Shown: piece after piece, positions 43,442 to 52,095 of the stretch
How the letters are laid out: every line of letters starts with the position of its first letter
Position numbering within the stretch: the first letter of the stretch is position 1
The notes under the pieces: model-generated
The model's input: only the letters and a program-made list of their open reading frames with translations
Database searches by the model: none
What the model was told of the DNA's origin: nothing
Translations under genes and position numbers: made by a program
Origin: Streptomyces buecherae
GTDB taxonomy: Bacteria > Actinomycetota > Actinomycetes > Streptomycetales > Streptomycetaceae
Assembly: GCF_014295035.1 (NCBI RefSeq)
Contig: NZ_CP060404.1
Coordinates: forward strand, 8,286,501-8,350,500
Reading direction: 5' to 3'
DNA: 64,000 nt

Positions 43442-45049
43442 CTACGTCCAGCGCCCGGTGCCGTACGCGCTCGCCTCACCCAACAGGCGCTCCCGCAGCT
43501 CCATCCGGCGGACCTTGCCGGTGCTGGTGCGCGGGAACTCGTCCCACTCCAGGAGGCGCGGGTCGGCCATCCGGGGCAGGTCGGCGGTGGCCCGCTGCCA
43601 GGCCGCCTGGTCCCAGGAGCCGTCCCGGGTGCACACCACCGGCAGCGGCAGCTCGCCCGGCACCCCGATCACCGCGGCCTCGGTCAGCCGCGGCAGCCGG
43701 TCGGCCAACACGTCCTCCAGCTCGATGCAGCTCATCCCGGGGATCACGTCCACCTCGCGGTCGAGCAGCCGGAAGGCGCCGGTCCTGCTGCGCACCGCCC
43801 AGTCGCCGGTGTTCCACCACTTGCCCTCGGCCTTGAGCTGCCAGCGGTCCTCCTCGCCGAGGTAGCCGACGCAGCGGCCGTGGGTGCGCGAGAGCACCAC
43901 GCCGGGCGTGCCGTCGGGCACCGGCCGCAGCGTCTGCGGGTCCACCACCTTCATCCCGGTGAAGCCGGGGATCGGGCGGCCGACGTCGCGGATGGTGGGG
44001 TGCCGGTCACCCTGGGCCTCCAGGTCGCGCCGGGCCAGCAGCCGGAAGGTCATCGGGCCGGTCTCGGACTGCCCCCAGCCCTGCAACCAGGTCGGGAAGC
44101 GCCGCTGGCTGGCCCGCAGGAACGTGCGCACCGTCGGCGGGTGCATCGCGTCGAAGGTGCTGACGTAGACCCGTACGTCCGTGAACACGTGGTGCGGCTT
44201 CTCCGTCAGCGGCTCCCAGCCCACGTAGGTGGCGGGCAGCGCCTCCAGGTAGTTGGGCCGGTGCCGGCGGAACATCCGCTCGGCGGTGGCCGGTTCGCCG
44301 TCGGTGAGGATCAGCGCGTGCTTCGGCTCCAGCCGCAGCGTCCCCGCGCTCCAGGTGATCATCCGCATGTGGTTGTACGCGATGGCCGTGGCCACCGTGT
44401 CCCGGTGCTTCATGCCGACGATGGGCCACGGCAGCGACTCGGTGCGGCTGAGGTGCCCCATGATCGTGTCCGCCGAGTGCACCACCAGCTTCGGCACGCC
44501 GGTGGTGCCCGAGGTGTGGGTGGCCACCATCGGCTCGTACGAGGCGGCCCGCACTGTGCCCGGCACCCGCGCCCCGCGGAACTCGTCCACGTGCGTCGCG
44601 CCGTCGGCCGGGCCGTCGATGGTCACCACGCGCGGGGCGAACGCGGTCACGTCCACGCCGGCCGCGGCGGCCGAGCGCACGATCTCACCCGTGGTCACCA
44701 ACACCCGGGCGTCGGCGCGCTTGAGCACCGTCTGGAGCGTGTCCGGCGGCAGCGAGCCGGCCACCAACACGGGCAGCGCGCCCACCCGCGCCGCGGCGGC
44801 GGCCAGCAGCAGGTAGTCCCAGTGGTTGTCCTTGGCGATCGCCACCCGGGAGCCGGGCCGCGCCCCCGCCTCGTACAGCCACGCCGACGCCTCCGCCACC
44901 AGGTCGGCGAGTTGCTGCACCGTGTACTCCGCCCCCCGCTCGGGGGCGATGTCGAAGGGTCGGCTCAGGTGGAAACGGGTGCGCCGACCCCGTTCCGCGT
45001 GGCTCTCGAACAGCGAACCCAGGCCCGAGGGCCTGCTCTTGCCACTCAT
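43442..45049 (-). CDS. AMP-forming acyl/aryl-CoA ligase
   Basis: A 535-residue ANL-superfamily adenylating enzyme. Conserved cores: ATHTSGTTGVPKLVV (A3/P-loop), the YNHMRM and YVSTFDAMHPPT regions, WGQSETG (A5), NTGDWAVRS (A7) and the C-terminal catalytic-lysine segment FPRTSTGKVRRME (A10). It activates a carboxylic acid as acyl-AMP and usually transfers it to CoA. The acid may be an aromatic starter for prenylation or an acyl group attached later. It sits 10 bp downstream of the UbiA gene; the start is the ATG giving MSGKSRPSG. Confidence 0.9.
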   Translation of the reverse strand: MSGKSRPSGLGSLFESHAERGRRTRFHLSRPFDIAPERGAEYTVQQLADLVAEASAWLYEAGARPGSRVAIAKDNHWDYLLLAAAAARVGALPVLVAGSLPPDTLQTVLKRADARVLVTTGEIVRSAAAAGVDVTAFAPRVVTIDGPADGATHVDEFRGARVPGTVRAASYEPMVATHTSGTTGVPKLVVHSADTIMGHLSRTESLPWPIVGMKHRDTVATAIAYNHMRMITWSAGTLRLEPKHALILTDGEPATAERMFRRHRPNYLEALPATYVGWEPLTEKPHHVFTDVRVYVSTFDAMHPPTVRTFLRASQRRFPTWLQGWGQSETGPMTFRLLARRDLEAQGDRHPTIRDVGRPIPGFTGMKVVDPQTLRPVPDGTPGVVLSRTHGRCVGYLGEEDRWQLKAEGKWWNTGDWAVRSRTGAFRLLDREVDVIPGMSCIELEDVLADRLPRLTEAAVIGVPGELPLPVVCTRDGSWDQAAWQRATADLPRMADPRLLEWDEFPRTSTGKVRRMELRERLLGEASAYGTGRWT

Positions 45050-45059
45050 GACTCTCCCG

Positions 45060-46049
45060 TCAGTGAATGAGGTTGACCAGGATCAGGCAGGCGACCCCGG
45101 TACGGAACGCCACGACGCCGCGCCGGCGCGCCAGCAGCGCGTCGCCGTTCCGGACGAAGGACACGTACTGCCGCACCCGCAGGGCGGTCAGCGGCAGCAT
45201 GGCCAGCACGAACCACCACGGGGCCCAGCCCACCGCCGCGGCGGTCCCGGCCAGCAGCACGTCGGCGGCGCTCAGCAGCCCGATGAAGCGGCGGTTGCCC
45301 CGCTCGGAGGCGCGCACGGCCACGGTGCTGCGCCCGACCGCCGCGTCGCCCTCGATGTCCTTGGTGTTGGAGTACGCGGAGACCAGGATCTGCCACAGGC
45401 CGAACAGCACGCCCTCGACGAGCAGCAGCGCGGGCAGGTCGCCGGCGACGAACCCGTACGGCGCGATGACGATGACCATCGGGCAGCCGGCGATGAGGAG
45501 TTCGCCGAGCCCGCGGTAGCTGAGCTTGAGGCCCCAGGAGTACTGCCAGCTCGAGACGAGCACCAGGCCGGTGACGACCAGCGCCCACACCGGCTGGTGT
45601 TCGGCGGCGGCGGCCGAGGTGGACCAGAACAGCGCGCCCCAGGCCAACGAGAGGTAGCCGAACCACTGGGCCTGCCGCAGGCGCAGGGCGCCGGTCAGCA
45701 GCGGCTTGCGCTGGAGCGGGCGCAGCTCGGTGCCGTCCTCGCTGAGGTAGTTCGCCGCGTCGCTGCCGTCCTGGTACCCGTTGACGTCGTCGAAGGCCAT
45801 GACGGCCGAGACCACGCCGATCTCACCGAGCAGGAACAGGCCGAGCGTGAGCAGGTCGTTCCCGGCCAGCCCGGAGCCCGCGGCCAGCGCCGAGACGACC
45901 ACGAGGACGCTGAGGTAGTAGTCGAGGACGAACTCGAACTTGGCCAGGCGGGCGAAGGCCGACAGACGTGAGGCGAACCCCCGGGCCGGCGAACCGGGGC
46001 CGGACGCACCCTGGGCGCGCCGGGCCCCGGCGGCGGTGATCGCGTTCAT
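45060..46049 (-). CDS. UbiA-superfamily prenyltransferase
   Basis: A 329-residue integral membrane protein with about eight to nine helices. Both Asp-rich motifs are present: the first as FDDVNGYQDGSDAAN after helix 2, the second as NTKDIEGDAAVGRST, which bind the diphosphate through magnesium. Members attach a prenyl chain to an aromatic or other acceptor, or in a few cases cyclise a prenyl diphosphate. In this cluster it would use the chain made by the polyprenyl synthase. It lies 17 bp after the FAD oxidoreductase A gene, and its ATG has only a weak ribosome site, suggesting translational coupling. Confidence 0.9.
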   Translation of the reverse strand: MNAITAAGARRAQGASGPGSPARGFASRLSAFARLAKFEFVLDYYLSVLVVVSALAAGSGLAGNDLLTLGLFLLGEIGVVSAVMAFDDVNGYQDGSDAANYLSEDGTELRPLQRKPLLTGALRLRQAQWFGYLSLAWGALFWSTSAAAAEHQPVWALVVTGLVLVSSWQYSWGLKLSYRGLGELLIAGCPMVIVIAPYGFVAGDLPALLLVEGVLFGLWQILVSAYSNTKDIEGDAAVGRSTVAVRASERGNRRFIGLLSAADVLLAGTAAAVGWAPWWFVLAMLPLTALRVRQYVSFVRNGDALLARRRGVVAFRTGVACLILVNLIH

Positions 46050-46066
46050 GGACGGCCCGCCGAGCC

Positions 46067-47410
46067 TCAGCCGACCGTGAGCAGCTTGTCGGCTGCCCGG
46101 ATGCCGGAGAGCATGGCGGCCTCGGAGATCGGCGAGGTGAAGTAGTCGCCGGCGAAGACCACCGGGGCGTGCTGGAGCCGGATGACCCGGGCCGACTTGC
46201 GGTAGCGGCCGGGCTCGGGCACCGGCATGGCCCACGGCCGCTCGGCGATCTCGAACGGCTCGGCGTCCGCGGGGAAGTCCGGCCACAGCGAGGTGACCAG
46301 CCGCGTGGTCTCGGCGAACTGCTCCTCGGTGGAGAGCTTGAGCAGCCTGCGGGTGGCGGCCCGGCCCGGGTAGACGAACGCGAGGTGCTTGTCGACCGGG
46401 CGCCCGTTCGCGTCCCGCACCTGACGCGGGAAGGTGATGATCGTCTTGACCGGCGGGTCCTCGGCCCCGGCGGCGACGATGTGCGCCTCGGACGGCATGC
46501 TGGAGAAGTCCACCAGGTACGACACCGACAGCGCGGGCTCGTACTTCTGGGTGGCCAGGAAGTCCCGGGTGTCCTCGCCGACGATCTGACGCGGCAGGGC
46601 GGCCGTCAGCTTCGCGGCGACCGGCGCCGGGGTGGCCATCACGACGTCGTCGAAGACCTCCTCGCTGAGCTTCCCGTCGGCGTCCCGGGCGGTGACGCGC
46701 ACCTCGCCGTCGCTGACCTGGAGGTCGGTGACCTCGTTCTCCAGGCGGATCTCCGCGCCCTCCGCGTTCTTCTCGGCGATGATCTCCATGCCGCCCTTGA
46801 ACACGTAGAACTTGGCGCCGGCGATCTGCGCCTGCATGGCCCGGACGTGAGCGGCCGAGATGTCCTCGCAGCGCCACAGCCAGAACGACTCGATCTCCGG
46901 CCGCAGCAGGTTGTCGAAGCCGCGCTGGGACATGCTCTTGCGCGCGTATTCCGCGGCATTGGTGCCATCGTCGTACTTGGCGAGCTTGAGCGGGTCGAAA
47001 AGGTCGAGTTCCTTGCGCTTGAGCGTTTCCCTGAGGGTGGCGGTAAGGAATCCGATGCGGTCCCCGAGTTTTACGTGGGGGAAGGTGAAGAGACTCTTCA
47101 TCGAGTCCGACAGGAGCTCGGCCGGCTTTCCGTTGTCCACCACGATCACGTTGTTCGACATTTCCGTGAGCTGGTCCTCGAGACCGTACTCGCGGATGCG
47201 CTCGAACATGATCTTGTAGAAGCTCGTGAACCACAGGTTGACGCCGACATCGGGCTCGATCTCCGGACGGTGCCAGGACCGCGCGCGCCCACCGAGACCG
47301 GCGGTGGTCTCGTAGATGACGACCTCCCGCCCGTTCTTCAACAGCTCCTTAGCAGCGGCGCAGCCAGCCATACCGCCGCCGACGACGGCAGTCCTCTTGC
47401 GTCGAGCCAT
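46067..47410 (-). CDS. FAD-dependent oxidoreductase (amine oxidase/desaturase-like) A
   Basis: A 447-residue flavoprotein beginning with a dinucleotide-binding GxGxxG motif (AVVGGGMAGCAAAKELLKNG) and the doublet YETTAGLGGRARSWH; the C terminus has VVFAGDYFTSPISEAAMLSG, the second FAD-contacting region. It resembles phytoene desaturase and amine oxidase relatives rather than hydroxylases. It is the first gene of the four-gene operon, divergent from the MMPL exporter gene, and the ATG at 47410 follows GGAGGT. With the last gene it gives the pathway two related flavoenzymes, possibly successive oxidations. Substrate unknown. Confidence 0.88.
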   Translation of the reverse strand: MARRKRTAVVGGGMAGCAAAKELLKNGREVVIYETTAGLGGRARSWHRPEIEPDVGVNLWFTSFYKIMFERIREYGLEDQLTEMSNNVIVVDNGKPAELLSDSMKSLFTFPHVKLGDRIGFLTATLRETLKRKELDLFDPLKLAKYDDGTNAAEYARKSMSQRGFDNLLRPEIESFWLWRCEDISAAHVRAMQAQIAGAKFYVFKGGMEIIAEKNAEGAEIRLENEVTDLQVSDGEVRVTARDADGKLSEEVFDDVVMATPAPVAAKLTAALPRQIVGEDTRDFLATQKYEPALSVSYLVDFSSMPSEAHIVAAGAEDPPVKTIITFPRQVRDANGRPVDKHLAFVYPGRAATRRLLKLSTEEQFAETTRLVTSLWPDFPADAEPFEIAERPWAMPVPEPGRYRKSARVIRLQHAPVVFAGDYFTSPISEAAMLSGIRAADKLLTVG

Positions 47411-47499
47411 GCGTGTCGCACCTCCACAGAACAGGGTTGCTTCCGAGCTCTCGGAAAACGTAAATCCGTACGAGGGGGCGATAAATAGCAGGGGTGGGA

Positions 47500-47523
47500 C
47501 AAGAGTTGGTAAGCAGACTCTTG
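47500..47523. promoter_or_regulatory. Inverted repeat in the divergent FAD oxidase / MMPL promoter
   Basis: CAAGAGT and ACTCTTG are perfectly inverted with a 10-bp spacer in the AT-rich 208-bp gap between the operon start (47410) and the exporter gene (47619). Seven-bp arms at one-turn-and-a-half spacing suit a dimeric regulator, such as the cluster's LuxR-type protein or an exporter repressor. Confidence 0.5.
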
Positions 47524-47618
47524 CCATGACCGAGAAACGGCCGCGCGCGGCGGCCGGGGAGTAGCCTGTCTCTCCACGTACGCCAGCCGACCGCGCCCCG
47601 AATGAAGGGTTACGTCAG

Positions 47619-49880
47619 ATGTTCGCCTCTCTGGCCCGCTTCACGTCCGGTCGCAGCAGACTGGTGCTGTATCTCAGCGGAGTTCTGTTCGTCATCGCGG
47701 GAGCGCTGGGTGGTGGGGTCATCTCGAAGTTGTCGGCGGGTGGCTTCATCGACAGCTCCACGGAATCGGCCAAGACCGCCGAGATCATGGACGAACGCTT
47801 CCACGCGGGCGCCCCCAACCTCACGCTCCTGATCACCGACGAGCGGGGCGTGGACGACCCGAAGGTGGCCGCGGCGGGCCGTGCCATCACCGCGCGGCTC
47901 GACGGGGAGAAGGACGTCGAGCACGCCGTTTCCTACTGGTCGCTGGGCAATGCCGAGTCACTGCGCGGCAAGGGCGGGGACCGCGCCCTGGTGCTGGCCC
48001 GCGTCAACGGCGACGAGGACCAGATCCAGGACCGGTTCGACAAGCTGGAGTCGCGCTACGAGGGGAAGATCGCCGGCGTCGACGTCACCATCGGCGGCAG
48101 CGCGCTGGCGAACAAGGAGATCGTCGAGACCACCGAGAAGGACCTGCTCAAGATCGAGATGGTCACCTTCCCGATCCTGTTCGTGGTCATGCTCTTCGTC
48201 TTCCGCAGCGTGGTCGCCGCGCTGGTGCCGCTCCTGGTCAGCGGACTGACCATCGTCTCGGTGCTGCTGACGCTGCGTGTCCTGACACTGTTCACCGAGG
48301 TGTCGGTGCTGGCCACCAACGTCGCCACCGGGCTCGGGCTCGGGTTGGCCATCGACTACAGCCTCATCCTGATCAAGCGCTACCGCGAGGAGCTGGCGGG
48401 CGGCGCCGACCCCGACGGGGCGATCGCCACCGCCCTGCGCACCGCCGGGCGCACCGTCGTCTTCTCCGCGGTCACCGTCGCCCTGGCCCTGGCCGCGCTG
48501 CTGGTCTTCCCCTTCTACTTCCTGCGCTCGTTCGCCTACGCGGGAATCCCCACCGCGCTGCTGGCCGCCGTCGTCTCGGTGACGTTCCTGCCGGCCCTGC
48601 TCAAGGCGCTCGGCCCGCGCATCGAGAAGGGCCGGGTGGGCCGCCGGAAGCTCCCGGTGGAGGAGGCGGCGGCGCGCGGCGAGGACGTCGAGGGCTTCTG
48701 GCACCGGCTCGCCCTCACCGTGATGCGCTTCCCGGTGCCGATCGCCACGGCCGTCATCGCCCTGCTGCTCTTCCTCGGGGCGCCGTTCCTGGACCTCAAG
48801 ATGAGCCTGGCCGACGAGCGGGTGCTGCCGGCCAGCACCCAGTCGCGCGAGGTCGGCGAGACCATCCGGGCCGACTTCCGGGCCCAGGAGACGCAGGCGC
48901 TCAACGTCGTGCTCAGCGACACGCCCGCCAAGGGTGAGCGCGACATCGCCGACTACGCCAGGACCCTGTCCGGTCTGACCAACGTGGCCCGGGTCGACAC
49001 GGAGGCCGGCACGTTCGCGGGCGGCCGACAGGTGGCCCCGCCGACCCCGGCCGCCGACCGGTTCGGCGTCGCCGACAGCACGTACCTGTCGGTGGTGCCC
49101 AAGAGCCAGTCGCTGTCCGAGAAGGGTCGCCAGCTCGTGCAGGACATCCGGGCCGTCGACGCCCCGTACGACGTGCGGGTGGGCGGCCCGGCGGCGGAGC
49201 TGCACGACTCGATCACCTCGATGAACGACCGGCTGCCGCTGTCGCTCGTGGTCATCGCGGTCAGCTCGTTCATCGTGCTGTTCCTGTTCACCGGCAGCAT
49301 CGTGCTGCCGCTCAAGGCACTGGTGCTCAACTGCCTGAGCCTGAGCGCCACCCTCGGCGTACTGGTCTGGGGCTTCCAGAACGGCCACCTGGAGGGCATC
49401 GTCGGCGACTTCGTCGTCACCGACTCCATCACCTGGACGGTGCCGGTGCTGTTGTTCTGCATCGCCTTCGGCCTGTCCATGGACTACGAGGTCTTCCTGC
49501 TCTCCCGGATCAAGGAGGAGTACCAGCTCACCGGCGACAACACCAAGGCCGTCGCGCGCGGTCTGGAGCGCACCGGCTCGACCGTCACCGCCGCCGCGCT
49601 GCTGATCGCCATCGTCTTCCTGGGGTTCGTGATCTCCGGGATCGTCTACCTCAAGGCGATCGGCGTGGGGCTCGCCATCGCGGTCCTGATGGACGCCACG
49701 CTGGTACGTGGCGCCCTGGTGCCCGCGTTCATGCGGCTCGCCGGCCGCGCCAACTGGTGGGCACCGGGCCCGCTGCGGGCGCTGCACGACAAGATCGGCC
49801 TCAGTGAGGGCGAGCCCGCCCCGGGCGCACCGCGCGCCGCGTCGCGGGACCGGAGCCGGGAGTCGGTGGGCCGGGACTGA
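47619..49880 (+). CDS. MMPL-family RND exporter
   Basis: A 753-residue RND-superfamily transporter of the MMPL type: 11-12 predicted helices in two repeats, each preceded by a large extracytoplasmic domain, with the LGLGLAIDYSLILIKRY motif in the first half and FGLSMDYEVFLLSRI in the second, which carry the proton-relay Asp-Tyr pair. MMPL proteins move lipids and lipidic metabolites to the periplasm using the proton gradient. The divergent position next to the prenyltransferase operon suggests export of its lipophilic product. A 20-bp-stem terminator follows immediately. Confidence 0.9.
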   Translation: MFASLARFTSGRSRLVLYLSGVLFVIAGALGGGVISKLSAGGFIDSSTESAKTAEIMDERFHAGAPNLTLLITDERGVDDPKVAAAGRAITARLDGEKDVEHAVSYWSLGNAESLRGKGGDRALVLARVNGDEDQIQDRFDKLESRYEGKIAGVDVTIGGSALANKEIVETTEKDLLKIEMVTFPILFVVMLFVFRSVVAALVPLLVSGLTIVSVLLTLRVLTLFTEVSVLATNVATGLGLGLAIDYSLILIKRYREELAGGADPDGAIATALRTAGRTVVFSAVTVALALAALLVFPFYFLRSFAYAGIPTALLAAVVSVTFLPALLKALGPRIEKGRVGRRKLPVEEAAARGEDVEGFWHRLALTVMRFPVPIATAVIALLLFLGAPFLDLKMSLADERVLPASTQSREVGETIRADFRAQETQALNVVLSDTPAKGERDIADYARTLSGLTNVARVDTEAGTFAGGRQVAPPTPAADRFGVADSTYLSVVPKSQSLSEKGRQLVQDIRAVDAPYDVRVGGPAAELHDSITSMNDRLPLSLVVIAVSSFIVLFLFTGSIVLPLKALVLNCLSLSATLGVLVWGFQNGHLEGIVGDFVVTDSITWTVPVLLFCIAFGLSMDYEVFLLSRIKEEYQLTGDNTKAVARGLERTGSTVTAAALLIAIVFLGFVISGIVYLKAIGVGLAIAVLMDATLVRGALVPAFMRLAGRANWWAPGPLRALHDKIGLSEGEPAPGAPRAASRDRSRESVGRD

Positions 49881-49886
49881 GACGCC

Positions 49887-49931
49887 CGAGGGGCGGGCGG
49901 GCCCGGTGCGTCCGGGCCCGCCCGCCCCTCG
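49887..49931. terminator. Strong bidirectional terminator after MMPL gene
   Basis: A perfect 20-bp GC-rich stem (49887-49906 with 49912-49931) and 5-nt loop lies 6 bp after the MMPL stop, between it and the convergent protease gene. It marks the right boundary of the cluster. Confidence 0.9.
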
Positions 49932-49955
49932 CGTGCCATGCCGACGCCGGCGGGC

Positions 49956-51230
49956 TCAGCGCCCGGTCGGGCCCGCGTACAGCAGCCGGTTGGGCGAGCC
50001 CTTGCCGATGTTCTTGAGCACGCCCCGCGTGGCCGTGGAGGTGATGAGCTTCTTCGCCTCGGCCATGGTCAGGTCCGGGTTGTCGCGCTTGGCGACGGCG
50101 AGGGTGCCGGCCGCCAGCGGGGCGGCGAACGAGGTGCCGTTCCAGCCCTTGAGCACCTCGGTGTCGCTGCCCTCGCCCGCGCCGGAGACGCCGGCGCCCG
50201 GGGCGAAGGCGGTCACGCAGGAGCCGTAGCTGGAGGGGTTGGCGTCGGTGTTGCGGGCGTCCGTCTTGTTGGTGGCGCCCATGGTGATGGCGCGCGGGTC
50301 CTTGGGCGAGTTCTGGCAGTCACCCTTGCCGAAGTTGCCCGCGATGAACACCACGAGCAACCCCTTGTCGACCATCGCCTTGGCCGCGTCGTCCATGGCC
50401 CGGTCGGCGATGCCGTCGCTGCTCTGGATGCTCATGTTGACGACCGACGACGCGGGCGCGTTCTTGGTCGTCCAGTTCATGCCGTCGAGGATCTCCTCGG
50501 TGGTCGCGCTGTTGTCGCAGCCCAGGATGCGCACGGCGCGTATCTTGGCCTTCTTCGCCACCCCGTAGGTCCGGCCCGCGATGTGACTGGCCACGAAGGT
50601 GCCGTGGCCGGCGCAGTCCTTGGTGCCGTTGCCGTCCTTGATGGCCGAGTAGACGCCCGACGCCCGCCCCTCGAACTCCTTGTGGCTGGCCCGTATGCCC
50701 GAGTCCAGCACGTACACCGGCACCCCGGACGCGTCGCCGGTGGGGGAGTACCTCGTGTTCAGCGGCAGCTTCCGCTGGTCGATGCGGTCCAGGTGCCAGG
50801 GCGCGCGCTGCTGGGTGGCCCGGGGCGCGGGGCGGCTCGCGGTCGGGGCCGCCTCCTGCCGGTGGACGCGTACGGGTTGTACGTAGGCGACCGCCGGGTC
50901 GCGTCGCACCTTGTCGAGTGCGGCGTCGGACAGGTCGGCGGAGAAGCCGTGCAGCGTCTCGGTGTAGGAGCGGCGGACCGTGCCGCCGGCCTCCCGCGCG
51001 GTGGTCACCGGGCCGGCCAGCGCCCTGTGGGCCGAGGCCGTGGCGCCGCTCCGCGCCGGCTTCTTGAGGACGACGATGTAACGGCCGTCGACGGCGTCGG
51101 CCCCTGCGGCCTGGAGCGGCGCCAGTGGCTCGGACGGGCCCGTGGCGGCGCTGGCCGACCAGGTGAGGACGGTGCCGCCCGTCGCGATCAGCGCGAGGGC
51201 CAGGGAAGCGGCCAGGGTTGATCTCGCCAT
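49956..51230 (-). CDS. Secreted subtilisin-like serine protease (S8)
   Basis: A 424-residue pre-pro-protease. A signal peptide covers about residues 1-29; an inhibitor I9 propeptide follows (RYIVVLKKP to VAYVQPV, ending near residue 120). The catalytic triad is Asp in VYVLDSGI, His in GHGTFVASHIAG and Ser in NGTSFAAPLAAG, with the oxyanion Asn in FIAGNFG. Two cysteine pairs are likely (KDCAGHG, ILGCDN, KGDCQNS, YGSCVTA). This is a typical extracellular protease. GTG/ATG start at 51230 lies after AGGAGAAACCCC. It is not obviously part of the cluster to its left. Confidence 0.93.
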   Translation of the reverse strand: MARSTLAASLALALIATGGTVLTWSASAATGPSEPLAPLQAAGADAVDGRYIVVLKKPARSGATASAHRALAGPVTTAREAGGTVRRSYTETLHGFSADLSDAALDKVRRDPAVAYVQPVRVHRQEAAPTASRPAPRATQQRAPWHLDRIDQRKLPLNTRYSPTGDASGVPVYVLDSGIRASHKEFEGRASGVYSAIKDGNGTKDCAGHGTFVASHIAGRTYGVAKKAKIRAVRILGCDNSATTEEILDGMNWTTKNAPASSVVNMSIQSSDGIADRAMDDAAKAMVDKGLLVVFIAGNFGKGDCQNSPKDPRAITMGATNKTDARNTDANPSSYGSCVTAFAPGAGVSGAGEGSDTEVLKGWNGTSFAAPLAAGTLAVAKRDNPDLTMAEAKKLITSTATRGVLKNIGKGSPNRLLYAGPTGR

Positions 51231-51676
51231 GGGGTTTCTCCTGTGAGGGTGGTGGTCCGCGGTGGCACGTCCGCGGAGTCGGGCGATCGGTGTCGGGGAC
51301 AGGTGGGCTGGTGGAGCGGGCAGCGCGCCGCGATGGGCGCGGCGGCACTGACCGGGCTGATGGTGTCGAACTCATGGCCTAAGAACAAGGAAGGTTGGGC
51401 AATTTGTTCGATCTTCGCCCGGGGCGTACGTACCGCGCGTGGCACGGCGCACCCCGCGCCGGCGGGGTCTCGCGGTCGCTGGCCATGGTCCGGCCCCCGA
51501 CGTGCGCCGACGGCTCGACGTGCGCCGACGGCTCGGTGGCGGGGTGACGAGCGCGCGGCGGGTGCTGTCGGGCGGGTGTCGCGGGGGTGCGCGCGACGGC
51601 CGCGCGCCGCGTCGTACGACCACAACGCGGTTGCGGTACGGGGGTGTTGCCGGAAATGACACGCGGAACTTAGGCC
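51231..51676. other. Promoter region of protease, no gene seen
   Basis: About 445 bp. A stretch near 51360-51420 is AT-richer and probably holds the protease promoter. The remainder is GC-rich and carries no protein-like reading frame. Confidence 0.5.
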
Positions 51677-52043
51677 CTGCGGGCCCTCGCCGCCATCGGC
51701 CTCGCCCAGGAGGAGGACACCGACACGTTCGCGCTCACCACGGCGGGGCGGCTGTCGCGCTCGGAGCGGCGAGAGGTGCGCGAGCATCCTCCGGCGCTGT
51801 CGGGAAGCGCTGCCCGACCACGGCCGGGTGCTCATCGTGGAGCCCGTACTGCCGCCGCTGGTGGACCCACGGATCGCCGGCCTGTACCTGAGCGATCTGA
51901 ACATGCTGGTCAACATGGGCGACAGGGAACGCACCCGGGAGGACTTCGCGGCTCTGTGCGCCAGCGCCGGGCTCGCCGTGACCTCGGTGGCCGCGCTGCC
52001 GGCCCCCAACGCGTTCTCGCTGATCGAGGCGGCCCCGGCGTAG
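51677..52043 (+). pseudogene. Degraded O-methyltransferase (internal deletion, frameshift)
   Basis: Two fragments of an acetylserotonin-type O-methyltransferase are fused out of frame. Bases 51677-51790 encode the winged-helix dimerisation part (LRALAAIGLAQEEDTDTFAL, TTAGRLSRSE). From about 51785, in another frame, comes the C-terminal part of the catalytic domain (ILRRCREALPDHGRVLIVEP, then LYLSDLNMLVNMGDRERT and ending FSLIEAAPA). The central SAM-binding region is missing. Only the 3' part retains an open frame with a start (51828-52043). There is no N terminus, so it is a decayed gene remnant. Confidence 0.8.
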
Positions 52044-52095
52044 CCCCGGCCGAGCGCCACCGCGCCAGCTCACGCCGGGCGGGTGGCCACACCCG

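Noticed and set aside
45060..47234. A single 724-codon frame joining the UbiA gene to an upstream frame
   Set aside because: The upstream part is antisense-like Arg-rich shadow of the FAD oxidoreductase gene; the UbiA protein begins at 46049 with a normal N terminus.
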